A stretch of DNA of 64,000 bases, from NCBI RefSeq assembly GCF_030056735.1, contig NZ_JASHKN010000013.1, forward strand, positions 101,076-165,075, written 5' to 3'. The stretch is from Rhodococcus sp. IEGM 1409 (lineage in GTDB: Bacteria > Actinomycetota > Actinomycetes > Mycobacteriales > Mycobacteriaceae). Made by a program: the position numbers and the translations under genes. This document shows, piece after piece, positions 39,118-47,560 of the stretch; the stretch's first letter is position 1, and each line of letters begins with the position of its first letter. The notes beneath the pieces were generated by a model, which saw nothing but the letters and a program-made list of their open reading frames with translations, had not been told where the DNA came from and did not search any database.

Positions 39118-39681
39118 TTACGTGGTGGACGCAGTCAACGAGGTGATGAAGCGCTCGGCTGCCGCGTCGACCTCGGCGTCAGGGGTGAGCAACCGCTGCA
39201 GCAACAGTCCTCGCAGACACGCGGTTGCGATGATGCTCTGCTGCTGTGCATCCACCGCTGTGGATCCGTCGCGAAGGGCTGCCTCTTCGAGGAGATGTGC
39301 CAGATCATCGAGGTCGGTGACGAACTCTTGGAATGCATTGTGCTCGTACACCGCAAGTCCGACCAGGTGAAAAAAGGCACGGCTTCGATCTTCGCGCTCG
39401 GCGTTCGAGTAGAAGCTCCAGATCGCCCTGCACAGAGCTGTGAATCCGAGATCTTTGCCGATTTCGGCGACGGCGAGGTTGTCACGGCGCCGGGCCTCCG
39501 ACAGCACGGCAGCGAGAAGGCCCGGTCGAGATCCGAAGTGATAGGTCAGCAGCGTGTGGTGCACTCCGAGCCGCTCAGCTACTTGGCGCATCGACAGCTT
39601 CGGACTTGGGCCGGTTTCACCGAACTCGTCGAACAGTGCCTGTAGCAGTCGCTCTCGACCCTCCCCAACCGGCGATCTCAC
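39118..39681 (-). CDS. TetR-family regulator, divergent from the amidohydrolase operon
   Basis: A protein of about 187 residues with an N-terminal TetR HTH (MRQVAERLGVHHTLLTYHFGSRPGLLAAVL) and a helical C-terminal domain. The GTG at 39681 follows GGAGGTAAT directly. The frame is open to 39738, but that would place coding sequence across the operator-like repeats, so the shorter form is preferred. It is divergent from the amidohydrolase-esterase genes and likely controls them and itself. Confidence 0.82.
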   Translation of the reverse strand: MRSPVGEGRERLLQALFDEFGETGPSPKLSMRQVAERLGVHHTLLTYHFGSRPGLLAAVLSEARRRDNLAVAEIGKDLGFTALCRAIWSFYSNAEREDRSRAFFHLVGLAVYEHNAFQEFVTDLDDLAHLLEEAALRDGSTAVDAQQQSIIATACLRGLLLQRLLTPDAEVDAAAERFITSLTASTT

Positions 39682-39696
39682 ATTACCTCCATTGAC

Positions 39697-39748
39697 GAAT
39701 TCACCACTGTTGAGTACCGTACCGCACATCGAATTCACCAGTGTTTAG
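39697..39748. promoter_or_regulatory. Direct-repeat operator between tetR and the amidohydrolase gene
   Basis: GAATTCACCACTGTTGAG (39697-39714) and GAATTCACCAGTGTTTAG (39731-39748) share 15 of 18 bases, with starts 34 bases apart. They fill the short divergent promoter region. The spacing and position suit two dimers of the neighbouring TetR protein. Confidence 0.6.
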
Positions 39749-39779
39749 GAGAGTGGTTTCTAATGCTCGGGAGGTCCCT

Positions 39780-41006
39780 TTGACTGACATATGGTTTGCC
39801 GGCGGAATGGTCGCGGATGGATCGGGTACCGACCCTGTCGCGGTCGATGTGTGCGTGAGCAACGGCCTTGTCACGGCGATCGGACAGGTGCCGTCGGGTG
39901 CGACGACAGTCGACCTCGACGGCATGCTTCTGACTCCAGGGCTCATCGATGCCCATGTCCACCTGGGCCTTTCGAGCCCGATACGACGGCAGTTCGGGTT
40001 TGAGCTCTCGGCAGCCGAACTCGCTGCGGATATCTTCGGCGCTGCGGGACAGGCCCTCGACGCAGGCTTCACCACGGTGCGAGACGTCGGTGGTATCGAC
40101 GGCGGAGTCGTCGACGTCATCGCCAGCGGCAAGGTTCGTGGTCCGCGTGTCCTCTCGTGTGGTCCGGTGCAGTGCCAGACCGGTGGGCACGGCTATTACG
40201 GGGCTTCGTGGGAACCGACTGAGCTGTGGAACATGCACCACGTCCCCGGGCTCTGCGCCCTGTCTTTGATGTCGGGTAATGCCGACGAGCTACGACGCAA
40301 CGTGCGCGAGTCGTTCCGCCGAGGCGCAACATTTCTGAAACTGTGCGTCACCGGCGGTGTCGTCGGAGGCCACGACCGCCTCACCGACACACAGTTCACC
40401 GTCGAGGAAATCTCCGTGGCAGTGGAAGAAGCAGCGTCGCGCGGCACCTACGTCACGGTGCACGCGCACAACAATGCGGGCATTCGCAACGCAGTGCGGG
40501 CCGGTGTCCGGTGCGTGGAACACGGCACCGACATCGACGCGGAGACTGCCCAGTTGATGCGCGAGCACGACGTGGCTCTGGTCCCCACCTTCGCCGTGGT
40601 CGAGCAGTTGACGGACACCGAGAGCATGGACCTGGACCCTGCAATACGAGAGCGCGCCGCCGGAGTCCGTCAGCGCATGGCCTCCGCACTCGAGGTCTCT
40701 CGCGCAGCAGGCCTGAGGATCGGCCTGGGCTCGGACCTCATCGGGCCGCACCAGCAGCGCCGAGGCGAGGAGTTGCGCTTGCGCGCCGAGTTGGAGTCGC
40801 CGATGCACGCACTCGTGTCGGCCACCAGCGTCAACGCCGACATCCTCGGTATCGGGGAAACCGTCGGGACGATCCGCGTCGGAATGCAGGCGGACATGGT
40901 TGCCTGGCAACGAGACCCGCTCCGAGACGCCAAGGTGTTCGCCGATCCGGACATGGCTGTTCTCGTCGTGAAGTCCGGCCGCGTAGTGAAGGGAGAGGTT
41001 CGATGA
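39780..41006 (+). CDS. Amidohydrolase-superfamily metal-dependent hydrolase
   Basis: The 408-residue protein has the amidohydrolase metal sites: DAHVHLG (HxH) near residue 58, a carboxylated-Lys candidate in FLKLCVTGG, VHAHNNAG, CVEHGTDID and the Asp in GLGSDLIG. GVGTIRVGMQADMVAW-type end strands are normal for the family. It resembles the imidazolonepropionase/Xaa-Pro-dipeptidase (M38) branch. Start TTG 39780 follows GGGAGGTCCC. It overlaps the esterase by ATGA. Likely substrates are cyclic or N-acylated compounds; none is assignable. Confidence 0.85.
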   Translation: MTDIWFAGGMVADGSGTDPVAVDVCVSNGLVTAIGQVPSGATTVDLDGMLLTPGLIDAHVHLGLSSPIRRQFGFELSAAELAADIFGAAGQALDAGFTTVRDVGGIDGGVVDVIASGKVRGPRVLSCGPVQCQTGGHGYYGASWEPTELWNMHHVPGLCALSLMSGNADELRRNVRESFRRGATFLKLCVTGGVVGGHDRLTDTQFTVEEISVAVEEAASRGTYVTVHAHNNAGIRNAVRAGVRCVEHGTDIDAETAQLMREHDVALVPTFAVVEQLTDTESMDLDPAIRERAAGVRQRMASALEVSRAAGLRIGLGSDLIGPHQQRRGEELRLRAELESPMHALVSATSVNADILGIGETVGTIRVGMQADMVAWQRDPLRDAKVFADPDMAVLVVKSGRVVKGEVR

Positions 41007-41875
41007 GCGCAATGCTGCACGGTTGCCTTGCAGACACGGAGTACTTCGAAATAACGGCGAAGTCGGGGCACAGATACGGCGTCTGGGTGACCACACCCCC
41101 CGGCTACGCGGACTCCACGGATTCCTTGCCGCTGATCTACGTGATGGACGGCAACTTGGTTGTAGGGTTCACCGCCCCGCTCATCGTCACGCAGGCAGAC
41201 CCGTATCTGACGATCGCTCCGTACATCCAGGTCAGCGTCGGTTATGCCGGTGAAGAAGCCGTCAACTGGGCACGGCTACGCAACCGCGATCTCGTGCCGC
41301 CGGGGGAACCGGTAGGCGACGAAATGCTGGCTACTCTTGCCGCTGCTCGCGACTCGGGTGCAATGACCCAGGAGTACGTAGACGCCTACCTCGAGGAGCT
41401 GGCAGATACCCACGCGGATGTCTTCCTCGACTTCCTGACCAACGAGCTCCACCCTCATCTGTGCTCGTCGGAGCTACGTGTCAGCGAGTCCGGGCACGGT
41501 CTCTTCGGCTACTCCTACGGAGGCCTTTTCACCCTCTACGCATGGCTGCGCGACGCGGCCCCATTTGCGACCTTCGGTGCGGGTAGCCCGGGAGTTGTGA
41601 ATACAGACAGCCAGATCCACACAATGGTTGAGGCCCTGCCAGAGCGTGGCGTGGGCTCAGTTGTGCCGAAGTTGCACGTCACGCTGAACGAAGTCGAACT
41701 GACAGGGCCCATTCCGATCTATCGCGGACTGGCACGCAACGTTCTCGCTGTCGTGGAGAAGTTGCACGGCAAGGGTCGGTCGCAGGATGTTTCGACCGCG
41801 TTGTTGCGGGAGACCCACGTCACCGGGATACAGGCATCTTTCCTCAGCTACTTGAAGACCTGCCATGCACGTTAG
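41003..41875 (+). CDS. Alpha/beta-hydrolase of the putative esterase (IroE/Fes-like) family
   Basis: A 290-residue protein. The start VWVTTPPGYADS and LPLIYVMDGN are typical of Esterase PF00756 members. The nucleophile elbow is GYSYGG near residue 168, and a late ETHVTGIQ supplies a possible catalytic His. Related enzymes open ferric-siderophore esters or acyl esters. No signal peptide is seen, so it acts in the cytoplasm, probably on the product or substrate of the co-translated amidohydrolase. Confidence 0.78.
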   Translation: MSAMLHGCLADTEYFEITAKSGHRYGVWVTTPPGYADSTDSLPLIYVMDGNLVVGFTAPLIVTQADPYLTIAPYIQVSVGYAGEEAVNWARLRNRDLVPPGEPVGDEMLATLAAARDSGAMTQEYVDAYLEELADTHADVFLDFLTNELHPHLCSSELRVSESGHGLFGYSYGGLFTLYAWLRDAAPFATFGAGSPGVVNTDSQIHTMVEALPERGVGSVVPKLHVTLNEVELTGPIPIYRGLARNVLAVVEKLHGKGRSQDVSTALLRETHVTGIQASFLSYLKTCHAR

Positions 41876-41951
41876 CTGTCCGTCCCGGAGACGATGTACC
41901 CACTGACACGTTCGACGGGCGATTTTCCGTAGACGCCGTTGAAGGAGAAGT

Positions 41952-41991
41952 CGGCTGTGGGTGTCCACCACGTGGTGGACACCCACAGCCG
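41952..41991. terminator. 40-base perfect palindrome after the esterase gene
   Basis: A perfect palindrome with 20-base arms centred at 41971/41972 (left arm begins CGGCTGTGGG, centre CCACCACGTGGTGG) lies 76 bases after the esterase stop. As RNA it would form a very stable hairpin, likely a terminator; the absence of a loop spacer makes it also possible as a protein-binding site. TGTCTATT follows on the plus strand. Confidence 0.6.
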
Positions 41992-42141
41992 TGTCTATTC
42001 AGTTGTCGCGGCTATCGATTGAGCGGCCTGATTGCTCTCACGTGAAGTGGCACTGCCTGTTGGTGCCAGAGCGGTACGTGGGTGCGACGTTGCCGCTGAT
42101 TTCCCCGCTCCGACATCGATTCGAGGATTTCACGTCGAGAT

Positions 42142-42184
42142 TTCTGGTCGGTGCCGCTTCTCAGAAGTCAGGCACCGACCAGAA
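42142..42184. terminator. Hairpin after the FAD oxidoreductase gene
   Basis: A perfect 14-bp inverted repeat (TTCTGGTCGGTGCC at 42142-42155, complement at 42171-42184) encloses a 15-base loop that contains a smaller CTTC/GAAG stem. It lies 75 bases downstream of the minus-strand oxidoreductase gene and probably ends its transcript. Nothing else is recognisable in the 383-base gap 41876-42258. Confidence 0.6.
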
Positions 42185-42258
42185 CAGCACAACGACTCAC
42201 ACGGTCGGACAGAAGATTTCGTCGTTCCTACGACAAATCTCCAAGCCGGACAACACTT

Positions 42259-43569
42259 CTAACCCATAACGGTTCCGGTCGACTCGGCATTGGGTGCTCG
42301 AAGGCGGGAGAATGCTCCGAGGTTGATTTCGAGCCCGGTGTGGGTCCCGACATAGGTCACGGGATCAGCGTCATGATCGTGTCCGGCTTCCACCTTGTCG
42401 ATGATCCTCGACATGAGGCGTCCAGCGATGGGTGCATTCTTGAATTGGTTTCCGCTGGTGCCCATGGCGACGTAGAAACCTCGTCTATCTGTCTTGTCGT
42501 AGATCGGGGTCCAGTCGGATGCTGCGTCGTACACGCCGGCAATACCTTTCGGTTGTGACGGAACCTCCAGGGTGGGAAAACGCCTGGCGGCGCGGAAAAC
42601 CTGCGCTTCGAACCGGGCAACAGTGCGATTCGGGTTCGCGGTATCAGGATCGTCGATCCACTCGAGCGGATCGCACTCCGGTTCGGTTCCCCCGACGAGG
42701 AAACCGTTTCCAGGTTCGGCTCGCATGTAGGTGCCGAGATCCAAATCGGCGATCATCGGGCCGAGGATCTCGCCGTCGTTGTACCCAGTGGGTGCGGTGA
42801 CATGATGGACTTCCTGACGCAAAGGCCGAACCGAAACCTTGAAGTCGGAGCCGACATTCGACAGCTTGTTGAACGCTCCCGACCAGGGGCCGGCAGCGTT
42901 GACGACAATCTTGGATTTCACACTTTCCCCGTCGTGGAGCCCTAGCTGCCAGATGCCGTCAGGCAACTGCTCGACTGCCACTACACGCGTGTTGTATGCG
43001 AAAACCGCACCGTGCGAACGCGCTGCCGCAGCAAGATTCGCGGCGGCCAGTTGCGGGTCGTCGACGAACCCCGCCTGAGGTGTGTACAGCGCGCCGAGCG
43101 TGGTTTCCGCATCTGCGAAGAAGGACTCCGAGCCGACTGGCTTCGGGGGATAGTATTTACCGGCGTCGATACCGGGAATCTTTTCGACGAGTGTCGTTGC
43201 GTCCCAAAGCTGGTAGTCGATTCCGATCTTCTCGAACAATCCGATCGTGCGCGCGTGGGGTGCGACGTCGACGTCGAGCAGTGCCATCCCGCATTGCCGA
43301 AACTTCGCAAGCGCGCCGTCGACTGTCGCGTTGAGATGCTCGTTCCAGTTTTGCCAGCAATGCAGCGACTCCCAAGCCGCAGCCATACCGTCGAATGTGG
43401 AGTAGTTGAACCGGATAACCGCACTGGATGCACTGGTCGAGCCGTAGCCCGGACCACCAGACTTGTCGATGACCAGGACTTCGTAGCCTCGAGCGGCCAG
43501 TTCGTAGGCGATGGAGCTGCCGATTACTCCAGCTCCGACCACAACTGCGTCGGTCTTGTTGGTAGGCAC
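42259..43569 (-). CDS. FAD-dependent amine/amino-acid oxidase (DAO family)
   Basis: The 436-residue flavoprotein has an N-terminal FAD motif TDAVVVGAGVIGSSIAYELAARG and the DAO-family middle and end segments IVVNAAGPWSG, GNGFLVGGTEPE and DWTPIYDKTDRRGFYVAMGTSG. This layout matches sarcosine/glycine oxidase relatives and L-proline-type dehydrogenases. The GTG at 43569 follows an AGGAGGGG site; the upstream open frame is not conserved-looking. With the amidohydrolase, esterase and MHS importer it suggests use of an N-substituted amino acid or amine. Confidence 0.83.
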   Translation of the reverse strand: MPTNKTDAVVVGAGVIGSSIAYELAARGYEVLVIDKSGGPGYGSTSASSAVIRFNYSTFDGMAAAWESLHCWQNWNEHLNATVDGALAKFRQCGMALLDVDVAPHARTIGLFEKIGIDYQLWDATTLVEKIPGIDAGKYYPPKPVGSESFFADAETTLGALYTPQAGFVDDPQLAAANLAAAARSHGAVFAYNTRVVAVEQLPDGIWQLGLHDGESVKSKIVVNAAGPWSGAFNKLSNVGSDFKVSVRPLRQEVHHVTAPTGYNDGEILGPMIADLDLGTYMRAEPGNGFLVGGTEPECDPLEWIDDPDTANPNRTVARFEAQVFRAARRFPTLEVPSQPKGIAGVYDAASDWTPIYDKTDRRGFYVAMGTSGNQFKNAPIAGRLMSRIIDKVEAGHDHDADPVTYVGTHTGLEINLGAFSRLRAPNAESTGTVMG

Positions 43570-43906
43570 TTTCGGCCCCTCCTTCTTGTGGCTTCGCCAG
43601 ATCGAAAGCGCATCTTTTCGACTGACGAGCTTGGGTTCTTGGTAAATCTGACGGTTACGACCTCCTCTGGAGAGCCGCACCCCGACCTCTCGGAATGGGC
43701 ACTGCCTTGCCTGATTTCGCACCTGAAGGTTCAGAAGAGTCCGTCATCCTCAACTCTTGCTCGGCGGCCGTCGGAACGCTATCGACAGCTGCGCAAAAAA
43801 TCGCAACCGTGGCGCGCCCGTTGTCAGAATTGTTTCGTCGAACTGCCCCGCGTGGCAGACCAGTTTTTCGATTCCGGAATCCCTCGCCACAGAATGGGAA
43901 GTGCGA

Positions 43907-45160
43907 TCAAGGCGATGGCGGTTGCGTAGAAGGCCGGCGACAGCTTCCTGTGGCGTTGACCAACGATGCGCACACCAGAGGCGCAGTTCCCGCAAAGAGT
44001 GCATACGCGACGTTGTAGGGGATTGCTGTGCCGGTGAATCGCGCATGTGTCGGCATCATTTCGAGAATTACGAGCAAAGCGGAAGCAAGTAGGGCGAGCG
44101 CGACGACCAGAGCGGCCAGGGCAACGGCAATCGCGAAAGCATTCCCGGTGCCGATGAGCATGTAGCTGGGCACCGATACGAAAACTGACATCACCATGCC
44201 GATTCTGACGAGAGGTCTCCGGCCGATTCGGTCGACCGTGGCGCCGAAGAAAATGAACAGCGGGACTGCGAGAACCAAAGCGCCGGTTGTCATCAGTAGT
44301 GCAACCGTGCTCGAGACATCGGCTGAAAGAACCAGAAATGTCGGCATGTAGCCGAGCAGCATATGAGTAACGACACCGAGCGAGGCGAAATACACGAAGG
44401 ACGTGAGCAGAGTCCGCCAGTGATTGCGGAACAGATCTGCGAGCGGGCGGGTTGGAAGGGAATCGTTTTCTTGCATTTCCTTGAACGCCGGAGTCTCCTC
44501 GACGGCAAGCCTCATGAACAGACCCACCATGGCGACAACGCCTCCGATGATGAACGGCCAACGCCATCCTCCGTCGGCAAAGGACTCAGTGCCGACCAAA
44601 CTGAATGACAAGACTGTGACCGTGGCCAAGATGCTGCCGATGAACGACGAAGAGCTGATTATCCCTGCGTACAAGCCGCGGCGGTGGGATGGCGCATGCT
44701 CGACGACGAAGGTGGCAGCACCGGTGTATTCGCCGCCGGCCGAAAATCCTTGAACCAATCGGCACAGCAGCAGCAACAGCGGTGCGGCAACACCGATCGA
44801 AGCGTATGTCGGTAGGAGACCGATTGCCGCCGTCGAGCAGCCCATGAGCGTAATTGCCAGGGACAATGATCTCCGTCGGCCGAGGCGGTCACCCAGTCGT
44901 CCGAAGAAAATGCCGCCGGCAGGTCTGGCCAAGAATGCGACTCCGTAGAGAGCGAAGGTGGCAAGCAGTGCGCCACTGCCGAACTCCGGAGGGAAGAACA
45001 CAGTCGCGAGAACTGCGGCAGTGAAACCGTAGATCGTGAAATCGAACCATTCGACGATGTTGCCTGTCGCGCCGGCAATCAGGGCCCTGCGGCGTGCCGA
45101 TCGACGTTCAAGTGAAGTCCCGGTTTGATGCTCTACAGGAGCATTCGCTGTGCCGGTCAT
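43907..45160 (-). CDS. MHS-family MFS transporter with C-terminal frameshift
   Basis: The intact frame encodes 417 residues of a metabolite:H+ symporter: GNIVEWFDFTIYGFTA, RPAGGIFFGRLGDRLGRRR, QGFSAGGEYTGAATFV and the later GATVDRIGRRPLVRIG motif. About 15 residues before the end the frame leaves the family pattern: the expected last helix (LSPAFYATAIALIALPILW) is encoded in the next frame, which runs to 43824. One A missing in a GGAAAG-type run near 43945 would explain this. The product as read lacks the twelfth helix. GAGAGGAATCATC precedes ATG 45160. Confidence 0.82.
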   Translation of the reverse strand: MTGTANAPVEHQTGTSLERRSARRRALIAGATGNIVEWFDFTIYGFTAAVLATVFFPPEFGSGALLATFALYGVAFLARPAGGIFFGRLGDRLGRRRSLSLAITLMGCSTAAIGLLPTYASIGVAAPLLLLLCRLVQGFSAGGEYTGAATFVVEHAPSHRRGLYAGIISSSSFIGSILATVTVLSFSLVGTESFADGGWRWPFIIGGVVAMVGLFMRLAVEETPAFKEMQENDSLPTRPLADLFRNHWRTLLTSFVYFASLGVVTHMLLGYMPTFLVLSADVSSTVALLMTTGALVLAVPLFIFFGATVDRIGRRPLVRIGMVMSVFVSVPSYMLIGTGNAFAIAVALAALVVALALLASALLVILEMMPTHARFTGTAIPYNVAYALFAGTAPLVCASLVNATGSCRRPSTQPPSP

Positions 45161-45585
45161 GATGATTCCTCTCGGGATATGCTGAATGGCAACGGTTTTG
45201 CGACGTCACGGTCGCCGATGTCATTCGGAGGCATTCGAAATTGAAAGAGGTCGGTGGGATCCGACGTTGAACTGGCGAACGTAGGTCGTTGTCGATTTCG
45301 GGTCAGAGGCGACTTTTCCTGAGGGAGATCGTGCCGGCCGGCCTCGGGCCACACTATGCAAATCTCATAGCTGCAACAGATCTCGTCGCTGCTGAACGTC
45401 CGACCTGTCGGTGCCACGTCTGCCGGGTTGCAGACCGAGTGAAGACGTTCCGGTTCTCGAGTGCTTCGGCATGAAGCGAGCTTATGGTGCGAAAGTTAGT
45501 TGCATCACTGGCATTTGTGCAAATTGCCGACGACAAATTTGGTCATATGTTGCAAAACGGAGAGTGCAACTCGTACAGTTCGACC
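45161..45585. promoter_or_regulatory. Divergent regulatory region with TTGCA/TGCAA dyads
   Basis: This 425-base gap between the transporter and the PucR gene holds no convincing gene. Near its right end are two dyads: GTTGCA (45498-45503) with TGCAA (45517-45521), and GTTGCA (45549-45554) with TGCAAC (45565-45570). They stand 51 bases apart, start to start, and are candidate operators for the PucR-type protein. The second dyad lies within the longer reading frame of pucR, which favours the later start codon. Confidence 0.5.
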
Positions 45586-46803
45586 ATGGCCGGAGAACTA
45601 CAGCATTTGGTGGACACCACCGGGCGCCGACTCGACCGTTCCGTTGCGATCGATGATGCACAGATCCGTCTACTCGCGTACAACTCGCATGACAGTGCCG
45701 TCGATCCAGTCAGAATGAATTCCGTTCTACAGCGGAATGTTTCACGTGAGATCGTAGACTTCATCTACTCGAGTGGAGGTCGTGAAGCCCTCGATGTGTT
45801 CACTGTTCCCGTCAACGAGGAACTAGGGCTGACCCTTGGCCGGGTCGGGATGCCGATCCGGTACCGCAATGCGCTGCTGGGCTTCGTCTGGCTGCTGACT
45901 TCGGAGGGTGACGTTGACGGGGATCAAGCCGAGGTCTTGAGACGCACGGCTGACGCGGCAGCGACGATCCTTCACCGCGAACAGCTACTGGACGAGTTGT
46001 CCCGGAGTCGGGAGCGGGAACTTACTCGCGACGTACTTTCCGGCGAGCGGTCGCTGCGCGAGGACGCGGCAAACCGGTTGGACGAGGAGGGCTTGTTGGC
46101 TGCGGGTCCAGCAGTCGTGGTCACTCTGTTGCTCCGTCCTGTCGACCAGTCGACATTGACCGAAAGAGATCGTCTGAGTGTTGCCGTCGGCGTCGATCAG
46201 CTTCGGCGGAGGCTCCCGCGGAACAGTGCAATCCAACTCGACCGCCCCGACCACAGTCTGCTGATCGTATCGGTGGCCGAACGCTCGACGCATACCGATC
46301 TGGACTCGCTGATCGTGGCAGCCCAAAAGCGAATCCTGTCTGAAAGTGGCCGCCAGAACCTGGAATGTTGGGTTGGTATCGGTGAATCGCGAACCTCGGT
46401 CGCAGACGTGCGCGAATCCTACGAAGAGTCCAGGCGTTCCGCAGATGTGGCCCAGGTCGTCAAGGTGCTCGGAAATGTTGTGCGGTATCGGGATCTCGGT
46501 GTCTACGGACTTCTTGCCGAACTGTCGGAGGATCGGCTCGAGAACAGTATTCATTCTGGGTTGCAGTCCTTGCTGAGCCATGAGGACACCAAGAGTGAGG
46601 CCCTTCTCGCGACGCTGGAGAGCTTCTTGGACAATGCCGGTGACGTAAAGCGAACGTCCGAGGCGCTCTGTGTGCATCGAGGGAGCTTGTACTACCGTTT
46701 GCGGCGAATTCAGGAGATAACACGCGCAGACTTGGCAAACGGCGACGACCGGTTGGCCTTGCATTTGAGCCTGAAAGTCGCGCGGCTGTTAGATCTCCGA
46801 TGA
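45586..46803 (+). CDS. PucR/CdaR-family transcriptional activator
   Basis: The protein of about 405 residues has an N-terminal sensory half, a GGDEF-like middle region and the PucR C-terminal HTH: LLATLESFLDNAGDVKRTSEALCVHRGSLYYRLRRIQEIT. Such regulators activate purine, sugar-acid or amino-acid catabolic genes on inducer binding. ATG 45586 (MAGELQHL) is chosen because the upstream frame crosses operator-like dyads; ATG 45547 and GTG codons further up are possible. It is divergent from the transporter-oxidase pair and likely controls it. Confidence 0.82.
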   Translation: MAGELQHLVDTTGRRLDRSVAIDDAQIRLLAYNSHDSAVDPVRMNSVLQRNVSREIVDFIYSSGGREALDVFTVPVNEELGLTLGRVGMPIRYRNALLGFVWLLTSEGDVDGDQAEVLRRTADAAATILHREQLLDELSRSRERELTRDVLSGERSLREDAANRLDEEGLLAAGPAVVVTLLLRPVDQSTLTERDRLSVAVGVDQLRRRLPRNSAIQLDRPDHSLLIVSVAERSTHTDLDSLIVAAQKRILSESGRQNLECWVGIGESRTSVADVRESYEESRRSADVAQVVKVLGNVVRYRDLGVYGLLAELSEDRLENSIHSGLQSLLSHEDTKSEALLATLESFLDNAGDVKRTSEALCVHRGSLYYRLRRIQEITRADLANGDDRLALHLSLKVARLLDLR

Positions 46804-47413
46804 TCCTAATCCGAGGAGAGGGGACTGCGGAAGAATCCAGCGGCTCAATGCAGTTGGCGGATTTCGATCATCAAGCGGGACGCTTTCTGGGGTGGGAAAG
46901 GAAGCGCGTCGTACATCGGGCGGGGTGGGTCGGCCCAACCTGCTGAGATGTTCATACGTGTGATCGGGCATCTTCTATTTTCTTGTCGGCAGATGCGACG
47001 GAGTGCAACTTTTTCGGGCAGTGAAAGTGCACAATCGTCGAGATGGGTGTCGAGTTGTGTCAAGAAGGCGCGTTTTTGTAAACCGAAATGACGACGAATT
47101 TGATCTGAGTTCGGTCCCCCGGTACGCAGATGTTTGCGCGCAAACTGGACTATTTGTTGCCGACTGCAAACAGAGGATTTCGCGTCCATTCCCGTTGGCT
47201 CCCTTTACGGTTGGTTTGGATCAGGTACCTGAGTCGGTGCGATTTATACGCGCCCCTGCCCTGCAGGTCTGGTCTGATCTTTCCGAAGTTGGAGTCGCAG
47301 AGATATATGTAGTTGTTCGAGATCGTTCCCCCGAAATTGAACAAATGCGCCAGACTGGATTGTGGACATTGATGGCTGCACGTCTATCCACTTGCTTGTT
47401 GCTGAGCAGGCTG
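46804..47413. other. Decayed intergenic stretch with a possible AraC-type remnant
   Basis: There is no convincing gene here and the sequence looks AT-richer than its surroundings. On the minus strand 46845-47189 is open for 114 codons. Its FARKHLRTGGPNSDQ and IRRHFGLQKRAFLTQL segments faintly resemble the HTH of AraC-family regulators, but the rest does not fit. On the plus strand 47003-47437 is also open without recognisable features. I regard the stretch as gene debris left by rearrangement. Confidence 0.4.
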
Positions 47414-47527
47414 GTCAGTACGACACGGTATCGGTGACGTTGCCGGCCGAAGCGTCGTCACTGCTGACCCGGGAGCTGTTGTACACGTCGTGAGATCCGT
47501 CCGTACGACGGTCCGTGAAAGTCGGAT
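47414..47527 (+). pseudogene. Duplicated, internally deleted 3' end of recD
   Basis: Bases 47414-47486 match recD 38271-38343 with two substitutions over 73 bases. Bases 47487-47527 then match 38442-38482 with one substitution over 41 bases. The 98 bases between are missing. The copy includes the recD stop and nine bases beyond it, after which both loci diverge. It encodes no usable domain. It marks the right edge of the 9-kb segment that follows recD and is probably the scar of its insertion. Confidence 0.88.
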
Positions 47528-47560
47528 CGATCCCTTCTGCTCCGGTATTCACTGTGGACA

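Noticed and set aside
41961..42269. Short plus-strand frame in the gap after the esterase
   Set aside because: It runs through two terminator-like hairpins and has no family resemblance.
45289..45474. 61-codon frame in the transporter/pucR gap
   Set aside because: No ribosome site or recognisable domain; treated as chance.
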